A stretch of DNA of 15,962 bases from an uncultured Prevotellaceae bacterium (GCA_946539635.1 CAMNHS010000018.1:1-15962); one strand, 5' to 3'; counted from the first letter of the stretch, positions 1 to 8,442 are shown. Numbers and translations: made by a program. Notes: a model not told the origin generated them from the sequence alone.

Positions 1-717
1 ACAAACAATCAGAAAAGTTATCCAGTCCTTTACCTGATGCATGGTGGAGGTGGTTCAAATACCGACTGGGAAAAAATACACCATCTTTCCGAAGTTGCAA
101 ATCGACTAATCAGCAATGGGAATATCGATGAAATGGTTATTGTTTGTGCTGAAGGAAATCAACAGAATATGATGTATTTCAATGCAGAAAGAGACAATAA
201 TGGCACTCCTGACTGGAAATATGAGGATTATTTTTTCAATGAACTTATCCCATACATAGAAAAGACATACCGTGTAAGAACTGACAAAGGTGGACGCGCT
301 ATCGGTGGTTTCTCAATGGGAGGTGGTGCTGCAACAGTATATGGTGTACACCATCCTGAATATTTCTGTATGGTATATGATATTAGCGGATACCTGAGAC
401 GTCAGCCTCTATCATTTCTGAAAAATGACCCTTCTGCTGCATGGAGACAGCAAGTGATAGAGAGCAACAATCCTATAGTACGCGTGAATAACGGTACCAA
501 GGATGAAGTTTCTGCATGGAAGAAAACTGATTGGAAGATAGCCGTCGGTGACAAGGACTTTACTCTCGAAGCCAACATGGATCTGATGAAAGCTTTTAAG
601 GAGAAGGGCGTTTCTTGTTCCATGTATGTTAATGATGGTGCACACGATGCAAAATGGGTAAACAGCGTATTGGAAGATGTGCTAAAACGTGCCAACAAAA
701 ATTTTGGGAATTTATAG
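1..717 (+). CDS. Alpha/beta-hydrolase esterase (esterase D / CE1-like), 5' end missing
   Basis: The reading frame is open from the first base, so 238 residues of a longer protein are visible; the ATG at 37 lies inside the conserved strand PVLYLMHGGGG and is not the true start. The fold is the PF00756 esterase family, which includes feruloyl and acetyl-xylan esterases (CE1) and siderophore esterases. Seen: the oxyanion-region HGGGGS, the nucleophile elbow GFSMGG with Ser at visible residue 105, an acidic site in VGDKDFTLE (Asp184 or Asp186) and the late histidine in DGAHDAKW (His215). The catalytic triad therefore looks complete. The missing N-terminus would show whether it is exported, as most Bacteroidota relatives are. 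The substrate cannot be told; plant cell-wall ester is a family-based guess. The polymerase gene begins 40 bases downstream with no terminator visible between them. Confidence 0.85.
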   Translation, partial: TNNQKSYPVLYLMHGGGGSNTDWEKIHHLSEVANRLISNGNIDEMVIVCAEGNQQNMMYFNAERDNNGTPDWKYEDYFFNELIPYIEKTYRVRTDKGGRAIGGFSMGGGAATVYGVHHPEYFCMVYDISGYLRRQPLSFLKNDPSAAWRQQVIESNNPIVRVNNGTKDEVSAWKKTDWKIAVGDKDFTLEANMDLMKAFKEKGVSCSMYVNDGAHDAKWVNSVLEDVLKRANKNFGNL

Positions 718-757
718 GCAGACAAAAAAATAAAACATATCACATGGTGTTTACAAA

Positions 758-2272
758 TTGGTGGAGAAAAAGAAACGCACATATATAGCCATCGATTTAA
801 AATCTTTCTATGCATCTGTTGAATGCGTAGAAAGAAACCTAGACCCACTAACAACTAATCTTGTAGTTGCTGACGTTAGCAGAACAGAAAAGACAATATG
901 TCTTGCAGTTACTCCGTCACTGAAACAATACGGCATTAGTGGCAGAGCACGTCTTTTTGAAGTTATACAACGTTTACAAGGCATCAATAACCAACGAAAA
1001 GATTCTGTTCCATCACATCGACTGACAGGCAAATCCTGTTCCGATATTGAACTGAAGGCACATTCTGACTGGGCTGTGGATTATATTGCAGTTCCACCTC
1101 GGATGGCACATTATATAGAGGTAAGTTCGAAGATATATTGCATTTACCTGAAATACATTGCTGCTGAGGACATTCATGTATACTCCATTGACGAGGTATT
1201 TATGGATGTAACCAATTACCTTGATAGCTACAAGATGACAGCCCACGAACTTGCCATCAAGATGATTCGAGATGTACTCAAACAGACAGGCATAACAGCA
1301 ACAGCTGGCATTGGCACAAATCTATATTTGGCAAAAGTGGCGATGGACATTATGGCAAAGAAGACCCCACCTGATAAAGACGGAGTCCGCATCGCCGAAC
1401 TGGATGAGATGACATATCGTCAAAAGTTGTGGAATCATCGTCCCATAACGGACTTCTGGCGCGTGGGACATGGAATAGCAAAGTCTTTGAGCCGATATGG
1501 TATTGACACTATGGGGAAGATAGCTCTTATATCGGAATATAACGAAGATTTACTATATAACCTCTTTGGTATAAATGCAGAATTACTTATAGATCACGCC
1601 TGGGGATGGGAGCCATGCACCATAGATGTTATAAAGTCATATAGACCAGAAAAAAATTCTTTCAGCAACGGACAAGTATTGTCTTCACCTTATAATAATA
1701 AGAAAGCACGGGTAGTAATTATGGAGATGGCCGATAATATGGCCCTAAAACTTGTTTCCCTACGACTTGTTACTGACCAGATAACCATATACGTTGGATA
1801 TGATGCAGAGAATCTTACCAATAAAACAATTCGAGATAACTATCATGGAGAGATAAAAACAAACTATTACGGAAAAATGGTTCCTAAGCCTGCTCATGGT
1901 ACAGCAACCCTATTACACCCTTCATCTTCAAGCCGACTGATAACAGAAGCCGTAACAAAATTATATGATAAGATCGTTAATAAAAATCTACTGATACGCC
2001 GACTTAACATCACTGTTAATAATGTAATTTCAGAAGAAAAAGCTACACAAGAAAATAGCACTAAACAGTTAGATTTATTTACCGACTACAAACAAAAAAG
2101 AAAACAAGAGCAAACAGAAAAGAAACGACTGGATAAAGAGCGCCGTCTCCAAGAAGCTCAAATATCAATAAAAAAACGTTTTGGTAAAAATTCCATCTTA
2201 AGAGGATTGAATTTTGAGGAAGGTGCGACGGCAAAGGAGCGCAATAATCAAATAGGAGGACACAAAGCATGA
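758..2272 (+). CDS. Y-family translesion DNA polymerase (DinB/UmuC-like)
   Basis: A 504-residue error-prone polymerase that would copy past DNA lesions. The catalytic acids are visible: Asp13 in AIDLKSFYASVE and Asp145-Glu146 in YSIDEVFMD. The thumb/HhH region (about residues 165-270) and little-finger region (about 285-425) follow. QLDLF at residues 437-441 matches the beta-clamp-binding pentapeptide. A charged Lys/Glu helix follows, and the C-terminus (FGKN.I.RGLNFEEGATAKERNNQIGGHKA) is a block I know from Firmicutes Y-family proteins paired with YolD-like partners. The start is non-ATG: TTG at 758 or GTG at 761. An in-frame stop lies at 731, and the only nearby ATG (744) is in another frame and soon stops. 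The stop overlaps the next start as ATGA, so the two genes are translationally coupled. No LexA-type operator was recognised. Family assignment is secure; the lineage of origin is inferred. Confidence 0.93.
   Translation: MVEKKKRTYIAIDLKSFYASVECVERNLDPLTTNLVVADVSRTEKTICLAVTPSLKQYGISGRARLFEVIQRLQGINNQRKDSVPSHRLTGKSCSDIELKAHSDWAVDYIAVPPRMAHYIEVSSKIYCIYLKYIAAEDIHVYSIDEVFMDVTNYLDSYKMTAHELAIKMIRDVLKQTGITATAGIGTNLYLAKVAMDIMAKKTPPDKDGVRIAELDEMTYRQKLWNHRPITDFWRVGHGIAKSLSRYGIDTMGKIALISEYNEDLLYNLFGINAELLIDHAWGWEPCTIDVIKSYRPEKNSFSNGQVLSSPYNNKKARVVIMEMADNMALKLVSLRLVTDQITIYVGYDAENLTNKTIRDNYHGEIKTNYYGKMVPKPAHGTATLLHPSSSSRLITEAVTKLYDKIVNKNLLIRRLNITVNNVISEEKATQENSTKQLDLFTDYKQKRKQEQTEKKRLDKERRLQEAQISIKKRFGKNSILRGLNFEEGATAKERNNQIGGHKA
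2254..2260 (+). promoter_or_regulatory. Strong Shine-Dalgarno site for the YolD-like gene
   Basis: AGGAGGA lies 8 bases before the ATG at 2269, inside the end of the polymerase gene. Such a near-perfect anti-16S match is unusual for Bacteroidota, whose genes mostly lack it, and supports a Firmicutes origin for the gene pair. Confidence 0.7.
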
Positions 2273-2499
2273 ACGAAAATTACGAAGATATCATCAACCT
2301 CCCCCACCATGTTTCCAAGAAACACATTCCTATGTCGATGTGGAACAGGGCAGCCCAGTTTGCTCCATTTGCAGCCCTAAACGGACATTATAGTGCGATT
2401 AGGGAAACAGAGAAACAACATGAACAAATGTTTGAACACCAAGATGATTCATCACTCTTTACAGACCCCCAATATGAGAATGGGGAGGATTATTTATAG
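2269..2499 (+). CDS. YolD-like small protein, short form
   Basis: A 76-residue protein starting inside the polymerase stop (ATGA). The block DIINLPHHVSKKHIPMSM followed by RAAQFAPFAAL.GH is the N-terminal signature of YolD-like proteins encoded beside Y-family polymerases (the Bacillus YolD-UvrX arrangement is the named example). YolD-like proteins are proposed partners of these polymerases; their exact role is not settled. Full-length relatives I know are about 110-120 residues, with a C-terminal beta-rich part after the first helix. Here the protein stops soon after IRETEKQHEQMFEHQ, so the C-terminal part is absent. I found no continuation in the bases after 2499, so this is either a natural short form or an eroded copy. 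Confidence 0.85.
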   Translation: MNENYEDIINLPHHVSKKHIPMSMWNRAAQFAPFAALNGHYSAIRETEKQHEQMFEHQDDSSLFTDPQYENGEDYL

Positions 2500-2641
2500 C
2501 ATGAGGACACTTTTTACCATGTTAATGCTTTGATATACGATAAGATAGACCATATTTTTCGTGCGTCTGTGTTCAATTTGGCAGTATAAACAACGGATAG
2601 GGGAAAACACTACCTTTCACACCGCATTTTTTTTCGTCTAA

Positions 2642-2675
2642 TTTGTAAATATTCAAGAAAAATAGGTTAATTTTG
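2642..2675 (+). promoter_or_regulatory. Bacteroidota-type promoter for the AraC gene at 2705
   Basis: TTTG at 2642-2645 and TAATTTTG at 2668-2675 match the -33 and -7 elements, with a 22-base spacer, slightly long against the usual 19-21. Transcription would start near 2682. That puts the TTG at 2678 outside the mRNA and decides for the ATG at 2705. The rest of 2500-2641 shows no gene and no convincing terminator. Confidence 0.6.
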
Positions 2676-2704
2676 CATTGACTGCAACACAACTCCACAA
2701 TTAT

Positions 2705-3583
2705 ATGGCAACTGAAAACCCAAACAATCAACATGGAAACATTGAGTTTAAAAACTTAATGGTCGATTACAGCGATGGGGATATCATCATTTTTGATAAT
2801 GTCCGCGACCTGTCTGAAGTTTATCCCATAAAGCCGATGATAAATCTCATCGGTCTATGTGTCAAAGGAACCCTTGTTATGACTGTAAACGGCAAAGATT
2901 CTAAAATCAAAGAGGATGATATACTTTTTTGTCCCCCCAATGTTAAAATAGACCATTGCCTTTTCAGCGAGGATTTCGAATGCAAGTTATTATGCCTCTC
3001 CAATCACGTTGTGCAGGGACTATTGCGTGACAAAATCAATATTTGGAACAGAGCTGTTTATATCAACCAAACCAACATTATCCCAATGTCTCGTGCATGC
3101 AAGGAAGATTTTAGACAATATTATGCCCTTATTAGGTCAAAGATAATCTCAGATCGTAATTCTTCACGTGAAGTGGTTCAAACACTGATACGAGCTCTGC
3201 TTTTGGAACTTTGTGACGTCCTTGAGGCCAGCAATGGTATAGGAGAAGAACCACGTATACTACAGAGCCGACAGATATTCAACAAATTCCTAAATATTCT
3301 TTCCAATATTGATGTAAAGCATCGTCCAGCAGCCTATTATGCTGAGCAACTGAATATCTCACCAAAATATCTTACTATGTTGTGTCGTCAGTATAGTGAC
3401 AAATCAGCATCAGAATGGATTATACAATACACCCTTGATGACATTCGTTACTATCTTACAGACCTCAACTATAGTGTAAAGCAGATATCTTTCCGCTTAG
3501 GTTTTTCAAACATCTCACATTTCGGAGCCTATGTTCGCAAGCATCTAGGTGTTTCACCTACGAAGTTCCGTGCTCAACTGTAA
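2705..3583 (+). CDS. AraC-family transcription regulator
   Basis: A 292-residue DNA-binding regulator. The N-terminal half (about residues 20-130) looks like the cupin-type sensing domain, with alternating beta strands such as GTLVMTVNGKDSKIKEDDILFCPP. The C-terminal 90 residues form the two-helix-turn-helix AraC domain: first helix pair around RPAAYYAEQLNISPKYLTML (from residue 207), second in YSVKQISFRLGFSNISHFGAYVRKHLGVSPTKFR. I use the ATG at 2705 because the promoter's start point lies after the upstream TTG at 2678. The next gene is convergent, so there is no obvious target operon downstream. The target could be the gene itself, the upstream polymerase pair, or something outside the window; the ligand is unknown. 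Confidence 0.9.
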   Translation: MATENPNNQHGNIEFKNLMVDYSDGDIIIFDNVRDLSEVYPIKPMINLIGLCVKGTLVMTVNGKDSKIKEDDILFCPPNVKIDHCLFSEDFECKLLCLSNHVVQGLLRDKINIWNRAVYINQTNIIPMSRACKEDFRQYYALIRSKIISDRNSSREVVQTLIRALLLELCDVLEASNGIGEEPRILQSRQIFNKFLNILSNIDVKHRPAAYYAEQLNISPKYLTMLCRQYSDKSASEWIIQYTLDDIRYYLTDLNYSVKQISFRLGFSNISHFGAYVRKHLGVSPTKFRAQL

Positions 3584-3633
3584 GAATTTTTCTATTAAAC
3601 AAACTTTTTATTACTCTAGCACTACAATATTTT

Positions 3634-4500
3634 CTATCTACATACACCAATATTACATGTATGTGACAGGAAGAATTGGGGACTGATAACGCATTTACCA
3701 TTATTACCCCATTCAGTGCCATAAGAATTTAGACATATAAGACACTCTCCCCTATCCTTTCTATATTTTTTTAGTCCCACAATTGCCATGGCGTGACCAG
3801 AGGTATGGTTTTCACCATATTCCCAATATACGGCATGTCCAGCCTTTACAGATGCCACAACTTTTTCATACATCTCTTTGTATGAGATATTGATATATTC
3901 ATACTGTTTCCTATTATCAGGGTCATCAAGCACAAATTTCTCTCCACGTTTTTTGTCGCTACTATAAGCATACCAATCATAATGTATGCGGTACATCACG
4001 CTTTCTGCAAACTGTATTGGCGAATATCGCATAGAATAGTAATAGAAGGAGCCTTTAGCATTTTTCTCAAAAGGATTATAATCTATCACCGTAAAACGTG
4101 GTAGCAGATCTTTCAGGCGTGAATACAACACTTCTGCATCATCATTCTGTTCCCTTAACAACCTTATTTTTTTTATCAATACAGTACCATTATTGATATG
4201 GGAACGTTCAAAAGAATACGGAACTAACCCATATCGACTTATCAGTCGCAGTGCCTCTGGCCCAACATTACGTATTGCTATCTCCTCTCCTCCCAGAGTT
4301 TGCTCTTCCAATTCACGTGCCAGCAACCATTGACGCGACAAGACAACACTATCTCCTATCTGTCGGGCCTCATGCTCTATACACGCACACATAGCATAAA
4401 TCCAACAGGCAGAGGTACGACCTTGATTTGTCGGCTCTTGCCTGTTGCATGAGAAAAAATGTAGTATTATAAATAATATAATAATGTACGCACGCGTCAT
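3634..4500 (-). CDS. Lipoprotein papain-fold (C1-like) cysteine peptidase
   Basis: A 288-residue protein with a short hydrophobic leader ending in a lipobox-like FFSC (Cys18), so probably anchored in a membrane outside the cytoplasm. Papain-clan catalytic elements are all visible: oxyanion Gln26 and nucleophile Cys32 in NQGRTSACW, His236 in SGHAMAIVGL, and Asn258 in LNSYGTEWGNNG (papain NSWGxxWG). The start of the domain most resembles C1B bleomycin-hydrolase-like enzymes (TNQ.R...CW), but the protein is much shorter. The catalytic Cys lies only 14 residues after the lipidated Cys, leaving no room for an inhibitory propeptide. Its ATG overlaps the stop of the esterase gene upstream (4-base overlap), making it the last gene of the secDF operon. 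Substrate unknown. The next gene downstream is convergent, 50 bases away. Confidence 0.85.
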   Translation of the reverse strand: MTRAYIIILFIILHFFSCNRQEPTNQGRTSACWIYAMCACIEHEARQIGDSVVLSRQWLLARELEEQTLGGEEIAIRNVGPEALRLISRYGLVPYSFERSHINNGTVLIKKIRLLREQNDDAEVLYSRLKDLLPRFTVIDYNPFEKNAKGSFYYYSMRYSPIQFAESVMYRIHYDWYAYSSDKKRGEKFVLDDPDNRKQYEYINISYKEMYEKVVASVKAGHAVYWEYGENHTSGHAMAIVGLKKYRKDRGECLICLNSYGTEWGNNGKCVISPQFFLSHTCNIGVCR

Positions 4501-5117
4501 ACACCCAAAATTTGGTGTATCAAAGGTATTATCTCTTTCTTGAGGACAATGCTATTAAGGCGATGTTCTGCATCAATAACTTTAAAATGTTCTTTGCCAT
4601 AACACTTCTGGAATTCCTTTTGGAAGTTCACCAACCTGTCCTTGTCACCAAATAGTCCCCACACAAGTTCTTTTTCCTCTGGTGTAATGCCATAAAGAAC
4701 ATGCGGAGTATTTTCACCACCTTTCTTCGGTGCTGTTTCCAAAGCCTTGAACTGTGCTATCATCTCCTTATCCACCTTAAATTGTGTAGCACCATCCTGA
4801 CGTGGATTCTGAAATGCTACATTCTTTCCAAGATGATTAAATGTCAGAGTTCGTGACATCTGAAAAGAAGGATTTACAAGAATGCGACGATAGCCTTTCT
4901 GCAACTCAGCATACATTGCTCCCATTGATGTTCCTATAATCAAATCAGGCTTATGCTCAGCAATAAAGTCACGCAGAAAAGGTACTGCGTCATTGGGCAT
5001 TACTGGAATGTCAGGAGAAATGACATTCACTCCGAGGGGATAAAAATGATTTCTCATCTCCGTAGCAGTACCAGTACTGCCCGCAGATGAGAAACCATGT
5101 AAATATATTATTTGCAT
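4497..5117 (-). CDS. YqiA/YcfP-family alpha/beta-hydrolase esterase
   Basis: A 206-residue cytoplasmic hydrolase without signal peptide. The start MQIIYLHGFSSAGSTGTA and the nucleophile elbow IGTSMGA (Ser64) match the small UPF0227/YqiA esterase family (PF05728). The likely acid is in FGDKDRLV (Asp158 or Asp160) and the histidine is His185 in DAEHRLNS. E. coli YqiA hydrolyses short acyl esters such as palmitoyl-CoA or p-nitrophenyl esters in vitro; its natural substrate is unclear, and the same holds here. The ATG lies 11 bases after the secDF stop, and its stop overlaps the peptidase start, so it is the middle gene of a three-gene transcript. No promoter of its own was seen. Confidence 0.85.
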   Translation of the reverse strand: MQIIYLHGFSSAGSTGTATEMRNHFYPLGVNVISPDIPVMPNDAVPFLRDFIAEHKPDLIIGTSMGAMYAELQKGYRRILVNPSFQMSRTLTFNHLGKNVAFQNPRQDGATQFKVDKEMIAQFKALETAPKKGGENTPHVLYGITPEEKELVWGLFGDKDRLVNFQKEFQKCYGKEHFKVIDAEHRLNSIVLKKEIIPLIHQILGV

Positions 5118-5128
5118 AATGTCAGAGA

Positions 5129-8100
5129 TTACTCTGCAGTGTTCTCTGCCTTTTTCAATCTATTCTCGATATGCTTTCCGAGAGTGAGGTATGCAACAGG
5201 TGCTGCAACGAATATTGATGACAATGTTCCGAATACTACACCCAGTATCATAGCAAATGAGAATGAGCGGATTGAGTCACCACCAAGGAAAAATATACAC
5301 AGCAATACCAACAATGTAGAGAAAGAGGTATTGATGGTACGAGCCAATGTCTGGTTGATAGAAGTATTGAAACTTGTTTGTATATCCCACTTTGGATGTA
5401 TCTTCAAATTCTCACGGATACGATCAAATACAACCACCTTATCGTTGATAGAGTAACCTATCACTGTCAGGATAGCACCGATGAATGTCTGGTCAATCTC
5501 AAGAGAGAATGGCATCCAACCCCAGCAGAGAGAGTAGATTCCAAGTACTACGAGAGTATCAACGGCAAGAGCACATGTAGAACCTACTGAGAATGCTACG
5601 TTACGGAAACGTATGAGGATGTAGATGAAGATTGCTACAAGTGCGAAGAGCACGCTGATGATAGCTCCATAAGTGATATCCTTTGCCACACTTGGACCTA
5701 CTTTCTGTGAAGAAATGATAGAACCACCCTCACGAACATCAGGATTCTTGAAAGCCTCTACACTTGGCTGATTTACTACACCTTCTGCCTTCAATGCCTT
5801 GTAGAGGATTGTCTCTGCCTCGTCATCAACATTAGGATTGTTTGACTCAATCTTATAGTTGGTAGAGATACGAACTGTCTTGTTGTCTGTACCAAGAGCA
5901 ATGACACTGGTGTTGTAGCCATCAAATGCCTTTGCTATAGCACCACGCACTTCTTCTGGCTGTACAGCTTTCTCGAAGGTAACTACATAGTTACGACCAC
6001 CAGTGAAGTCAATGCTCTGTGAGAGACCACGAACAACGAAACTGGCAATGAATACTATGATGGCAATACCAACAAAAGTGAATGTCTTCTTATAGAGAGA
6101 CATGAACTTGACATCAGTATTTTGCAGCAGGTTCTTAGATATTGGTGTGCAGAATGTCAGGTTCTTCCAACGGTCATTATTCAGCTGACGCTCGTAAACA
6201 AGACGCGTGAGGAATACTGCGGTGAAGAAAGAACAGATGATACCAATAATCCATGTTGTAGCGAAGCCACGGATAGGACCGGTGCCGAATACATACAGAA
6301 TTACACCAGTAATGATAGATGTGAGGTTAGAGTCGAAGATGGCAGAGAAAGCATTGCTGTAGCCGGCAGCCAGAGCCTGCTTCAGTCCCAAGCCTCCCTT
6401 CATCTCTTCCTTGATACGTTCGTAAATCAGCACGTTAGCATCTACTGCAGTACCTAATGACAATACCATACCTGCAATACCTGACATTGTCAATGCTGCT
6501 TGGAAACTTGTCAAGATGCCCAGCGTGAAGAAGAGGTTTATCACAAGAGCTATGTTAGCCATCATACCAGGGATGATGTTATACATGCAAACCATGTAAA
6601 TCATCAGGAGTACGAAAGCAATGATGAATGAGATGATACCCTGCTGGATAGACTGTGCACCGAGTGTAGGACCAACAACCTCTTCCTGTACGATACGTGC
6701 AGGAGCAGGCATACGACCTGACTTCAAAGTGTTTGCAAGGTCTTTTGTATCTTCAATAGTAAAGTTACCGGAAATCTGAGAGTTACCACCGGAAATCTCA
6801 CCATTTACACGTGGAGCAGAATAAACGACACCATCCAGAACGATAGCAATAGCCTTTCCTACATTCTGCTTTGTCAGCTGAGCCCACAGACGAGCACCCT
6901 CGTTATTCATAGACATTGATACACATGGACGACCGAAGTTGTCGAATTCATCCTTTGCATCAGTAATAACATCACCCTCCAATGGAGCACGACCAGAAGT
7001 AGATGTCACTTTCAAGGCATGGAGCTCGAAGATATTCTTTGTGCCATCAACAGGCTTAGCACTCCACAACAGTTTCACGTCTGAAGGAATAACCTTTTTA
7101 CCCTCTTCACCATAGATAGCCTTGTTTATCTCAGCAGTATCACGCTCATGAGCATAACCTACAGTAGAAAGGCTCTGTCCCTGTACTGGCTGGAAGAAAG
7201 CGAAGAGCGGATGCTCTTTCTTTGCCTTTTCTATAGCCTTGTCATCCTGCTTGGCAGCCTTGTCAGCTGCAGCAGCCTGGTCGGCGTCGTTCTTCTTAAG
7301 TTGGAATTTAGGTGCTGCCTCTTTTACGGCAGTATCAGCTTCGGCAGGTGCCTCGGCAACCTCTGCAGTCTCAGTCTTTGCGCTGTCAGCAACCTCTTCA
7401 ACCTTCTCGCCGGAAGCGATAGCGGCAAGACGTGCATCGAGCTGTGAGAAATAAGGAAGAACTTCCTGAGCATTATAAGTCTCCCAGAACTCCAGGTTTG
7501 CAGAACCCTGAAGGAGCTTACGTACACGCTCTGGCTCCCTTACACCAGGCATCTCAACCATCAGACGGCCTTCCTGACCCTCCAACTTCTGGATGTTTGG
7601 CTGTACGACACCGAATTTATCGATACGGTTACGTACTACATTGTAAGAGTTGTCAATGGCACTCTGTACCTCTGCACGCAGAGCTTTCTCAACCTCAGCG
7701 TCAGTGCTCTGGGTAGAAACCTTACCTTTCAACTGCTGTGTAGCAAAAATTTCTGCCAGACGATGACCAGGAGCATTCTTCTGGTAAGCTTTGATAAACA
7801 ATGAGATGAAATCACTCTGTGAAGACTCTTCTTCCTTCTTTGCCTCTGCCATAGATTTCTGGTAAGCAACATCTGTCTTGTGATCTGCCAAGATGTCCAC
7901 TACGTCAGGCACACTGATTTCAAGAATCACGTTCATACCACCCTTCAGGTCAAGACCCAGACCAATCTGAGTTTCCAGACACTGCTGGTAAGAATACACT
8001 CCCAAATACTTTACAGAATCCTTATAATTCTGTGCAGCAATAGGATCCTTCATCTCTGCTGCCTTTGAGTCGTAATAACTTGTAGCAAAAGAGAATGAAA

Positions 8101-8164
8101 GGTAAAAAATACTTGCAAGCGTCAATAGGATGGCGGTTACAATTACAATTCCTTTGTTTTGCAT
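5129..8164 (-). CDS. secDF: Protein translocase subunit SecDF (fused SecD and SecF)
   Basis: A 1011-residue inner-membrane protein that uses the ion gradient to pull exported proteins through SecYEG. SecD half: TM1 about residues 5-28, GLDLKGGMNVILEI (69-82), the periplasmic P1 domain including NVVRNRIDKFGVVQPNIQ, then TM2-6 from about 505, with the proton-path Asp575 in GTAVDANVLIYERIKEE. SecF half: TM from about 693, SIDFTGGRNY (717-726), VGPSVAKDI (822-830), and Asp908 in VIGYSINDKVVVFDRIREN. Residues 252-318 are an Ala/Glu/Lys/Asp-rich, probably disordered insert in P1. Fusion of the two subunits is normal in Bacteroidota. The ATG start follows an AT-rich leader and gives the expected first membrane segment. 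First gene of the operon with the esterase and the lipoprotein peptidase. Confidence 0.97.
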   Translation of the reverse strand: MQNKGIVIVTAILLTLASIFYLSFSFATSYYDSKAAEMKDPIAAQNYKDSVKYLGVYSYQQCLETQIGLGLDLKGGMNVILEISVPDVVDILADHKTDVAYQKSMAEAKKEEESSQSDFISLFIKAYQKNAPGHRLAEIFATQQLKGKVSTQSTDAEVEKALRAEVQSAIDNSYNVVRNRIDKFGVVQPNIQKLEGQEGRLMVEMPGVREPERVRKLLQGSANLEFWETYNAQEVLPYFSQLDARLAAIASGEKVEEVADSAKTETAEVAEAPAEADTAVKEAAPKFQLKKNDADQAAAADKAAKQDDKAIEKAKKEHPLFAFFQPVQGQSLSTVGYAHERDTAEINKAIYGEEGKKVIPSDVKLLWSAKPVDGTKNIFELHALKVTSTSGRAPLEGDVITDAKDEFDNFGRPCVSMSMNNEGARLWAQLTKQNVGKAIAIVLDGVVYSAPRVNGEISGGNSQISGNFTIEDTKDLANTLKSGRMPAPARIVQEEVVGPTLGAQSIQQGIISFIIAFVLLMIYMVCMYNIIPGMMANIALVINLFFTLGILTSFQAALTMSGIAGMVLSLGTAVDANVLIYERIKEEMKGGLGLKQALAAGYSNAFSAIFDSNLTSIITGVILYVFGTGPIRGFATTWIIGIICSFFTAVFLTRLVYERQLNNDRWKNLTFCTPISKNLLQNTDVKFMSLYKKTFTFVGIAIIVFIASFVVRGLSQSIDFTGGRNYVVTFEKAVQPEEVRGAIAKAFDGYNTSVIALGTDNKTVRISTNYKIESNNPNVDDEAETILYKALKAEGVVNQPSVEAFKNPDVREGGSIISSQKVGPSVAKDITYGAIISVLFALVAIFIYILIRFRNVAFSVGSTCALAVDTLVVLGIYSLCWGWMPFSLEIDQTFIGAILTVIGYSINDKVVVFDRIRENLKIHPKWDIQTSFNTSINQTLARTINTSFSTLLVLLCIFFLGGDSIRSFSFAMILGVVFGTLSSIFVAAPVAYLTLGKHIENRLKKAENTAE

Positions 8165-8301
8165 TTTAGTTTTTGTTGTTTTTATTATTTATTTATTTTG
8201 TATTTTCAGTATCGTTTTCAAAGCTTTTTGAACTTTTGCCTGGCATCCATAAAACTATGTTCGCACGCTTATACGCGGGCATATATGCGCATAAAACGGT
8301 G

Positions 8302-8333
8302 CAAAGGTAGTAAATAAAACACATTTTTCCAAA
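8302..8333 (-). promoter_or_regulatory. secDF promoter
   Basis: Read on the minus strand: TTTG (8333-8330), exactly 20 bases, then TACCTTTG (8309-8302), a perfect match to the Bacteroidota -33/-7 consensus. Transcription would begin near 8295, leaving a leader of about 130 bases. The first part of that leader holds short palindromes (TATGCGCATA at 8284-8293, GCATATATGC at 8279-8288); the rest is AT-rich up to the ATG. Confidence 0.8.
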
Positions 8334-8362
8334 CTTTTTTGTAAGAAAAGTATTAAAACAGC

Positions 8363-8402
8363 AAAAAAAAACGTCTGATAACTCTTACGAGCCCTCAGAC
8401 GT
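8363..8402 (-). terminator. Intrinsic terminator of the 29-codon gene
   Basis: The 8-base arms ACGTCTGA (8371-8378) and TCAGACGT (8395-8402) pair perfectly, with a smaller CTC/GAG hairpin inside. On the minus strand the stem is followed at once by eight or nine T (8371-8363). Orientation means it ends a minus-strand transcript coming from above 8402; it also insulates the secDF promoter just beyond. Confidence 0.8.
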
Positions 8403-8442
8403 CAGTATTTAAAGTGGGTTTGGAGTCTGTTTCTGCTTGGGT

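Noticed and set aside
2500..2641. Possible terminator or remnant of the missing YolD C-terminus
   Set aside because: Only weak stems (for example AGCAT/ATGCT with a long loop), and no frame resembles YolD sequence.
2678..2704. TTG start for the AraC gene, nine codons upstream
   Set aside because: It lies within a few bases of the -7 element and before the expected transcription start; ATG 2705 fits better.
6122..7716. Several ORFs on the strand opposite secDF (for example 6122-6457, 7148-7447, 7432-7716)
   Set aside because: They are shadows of the strongly conserved SecDF coding frame, with no recognisable motifs or start signals.
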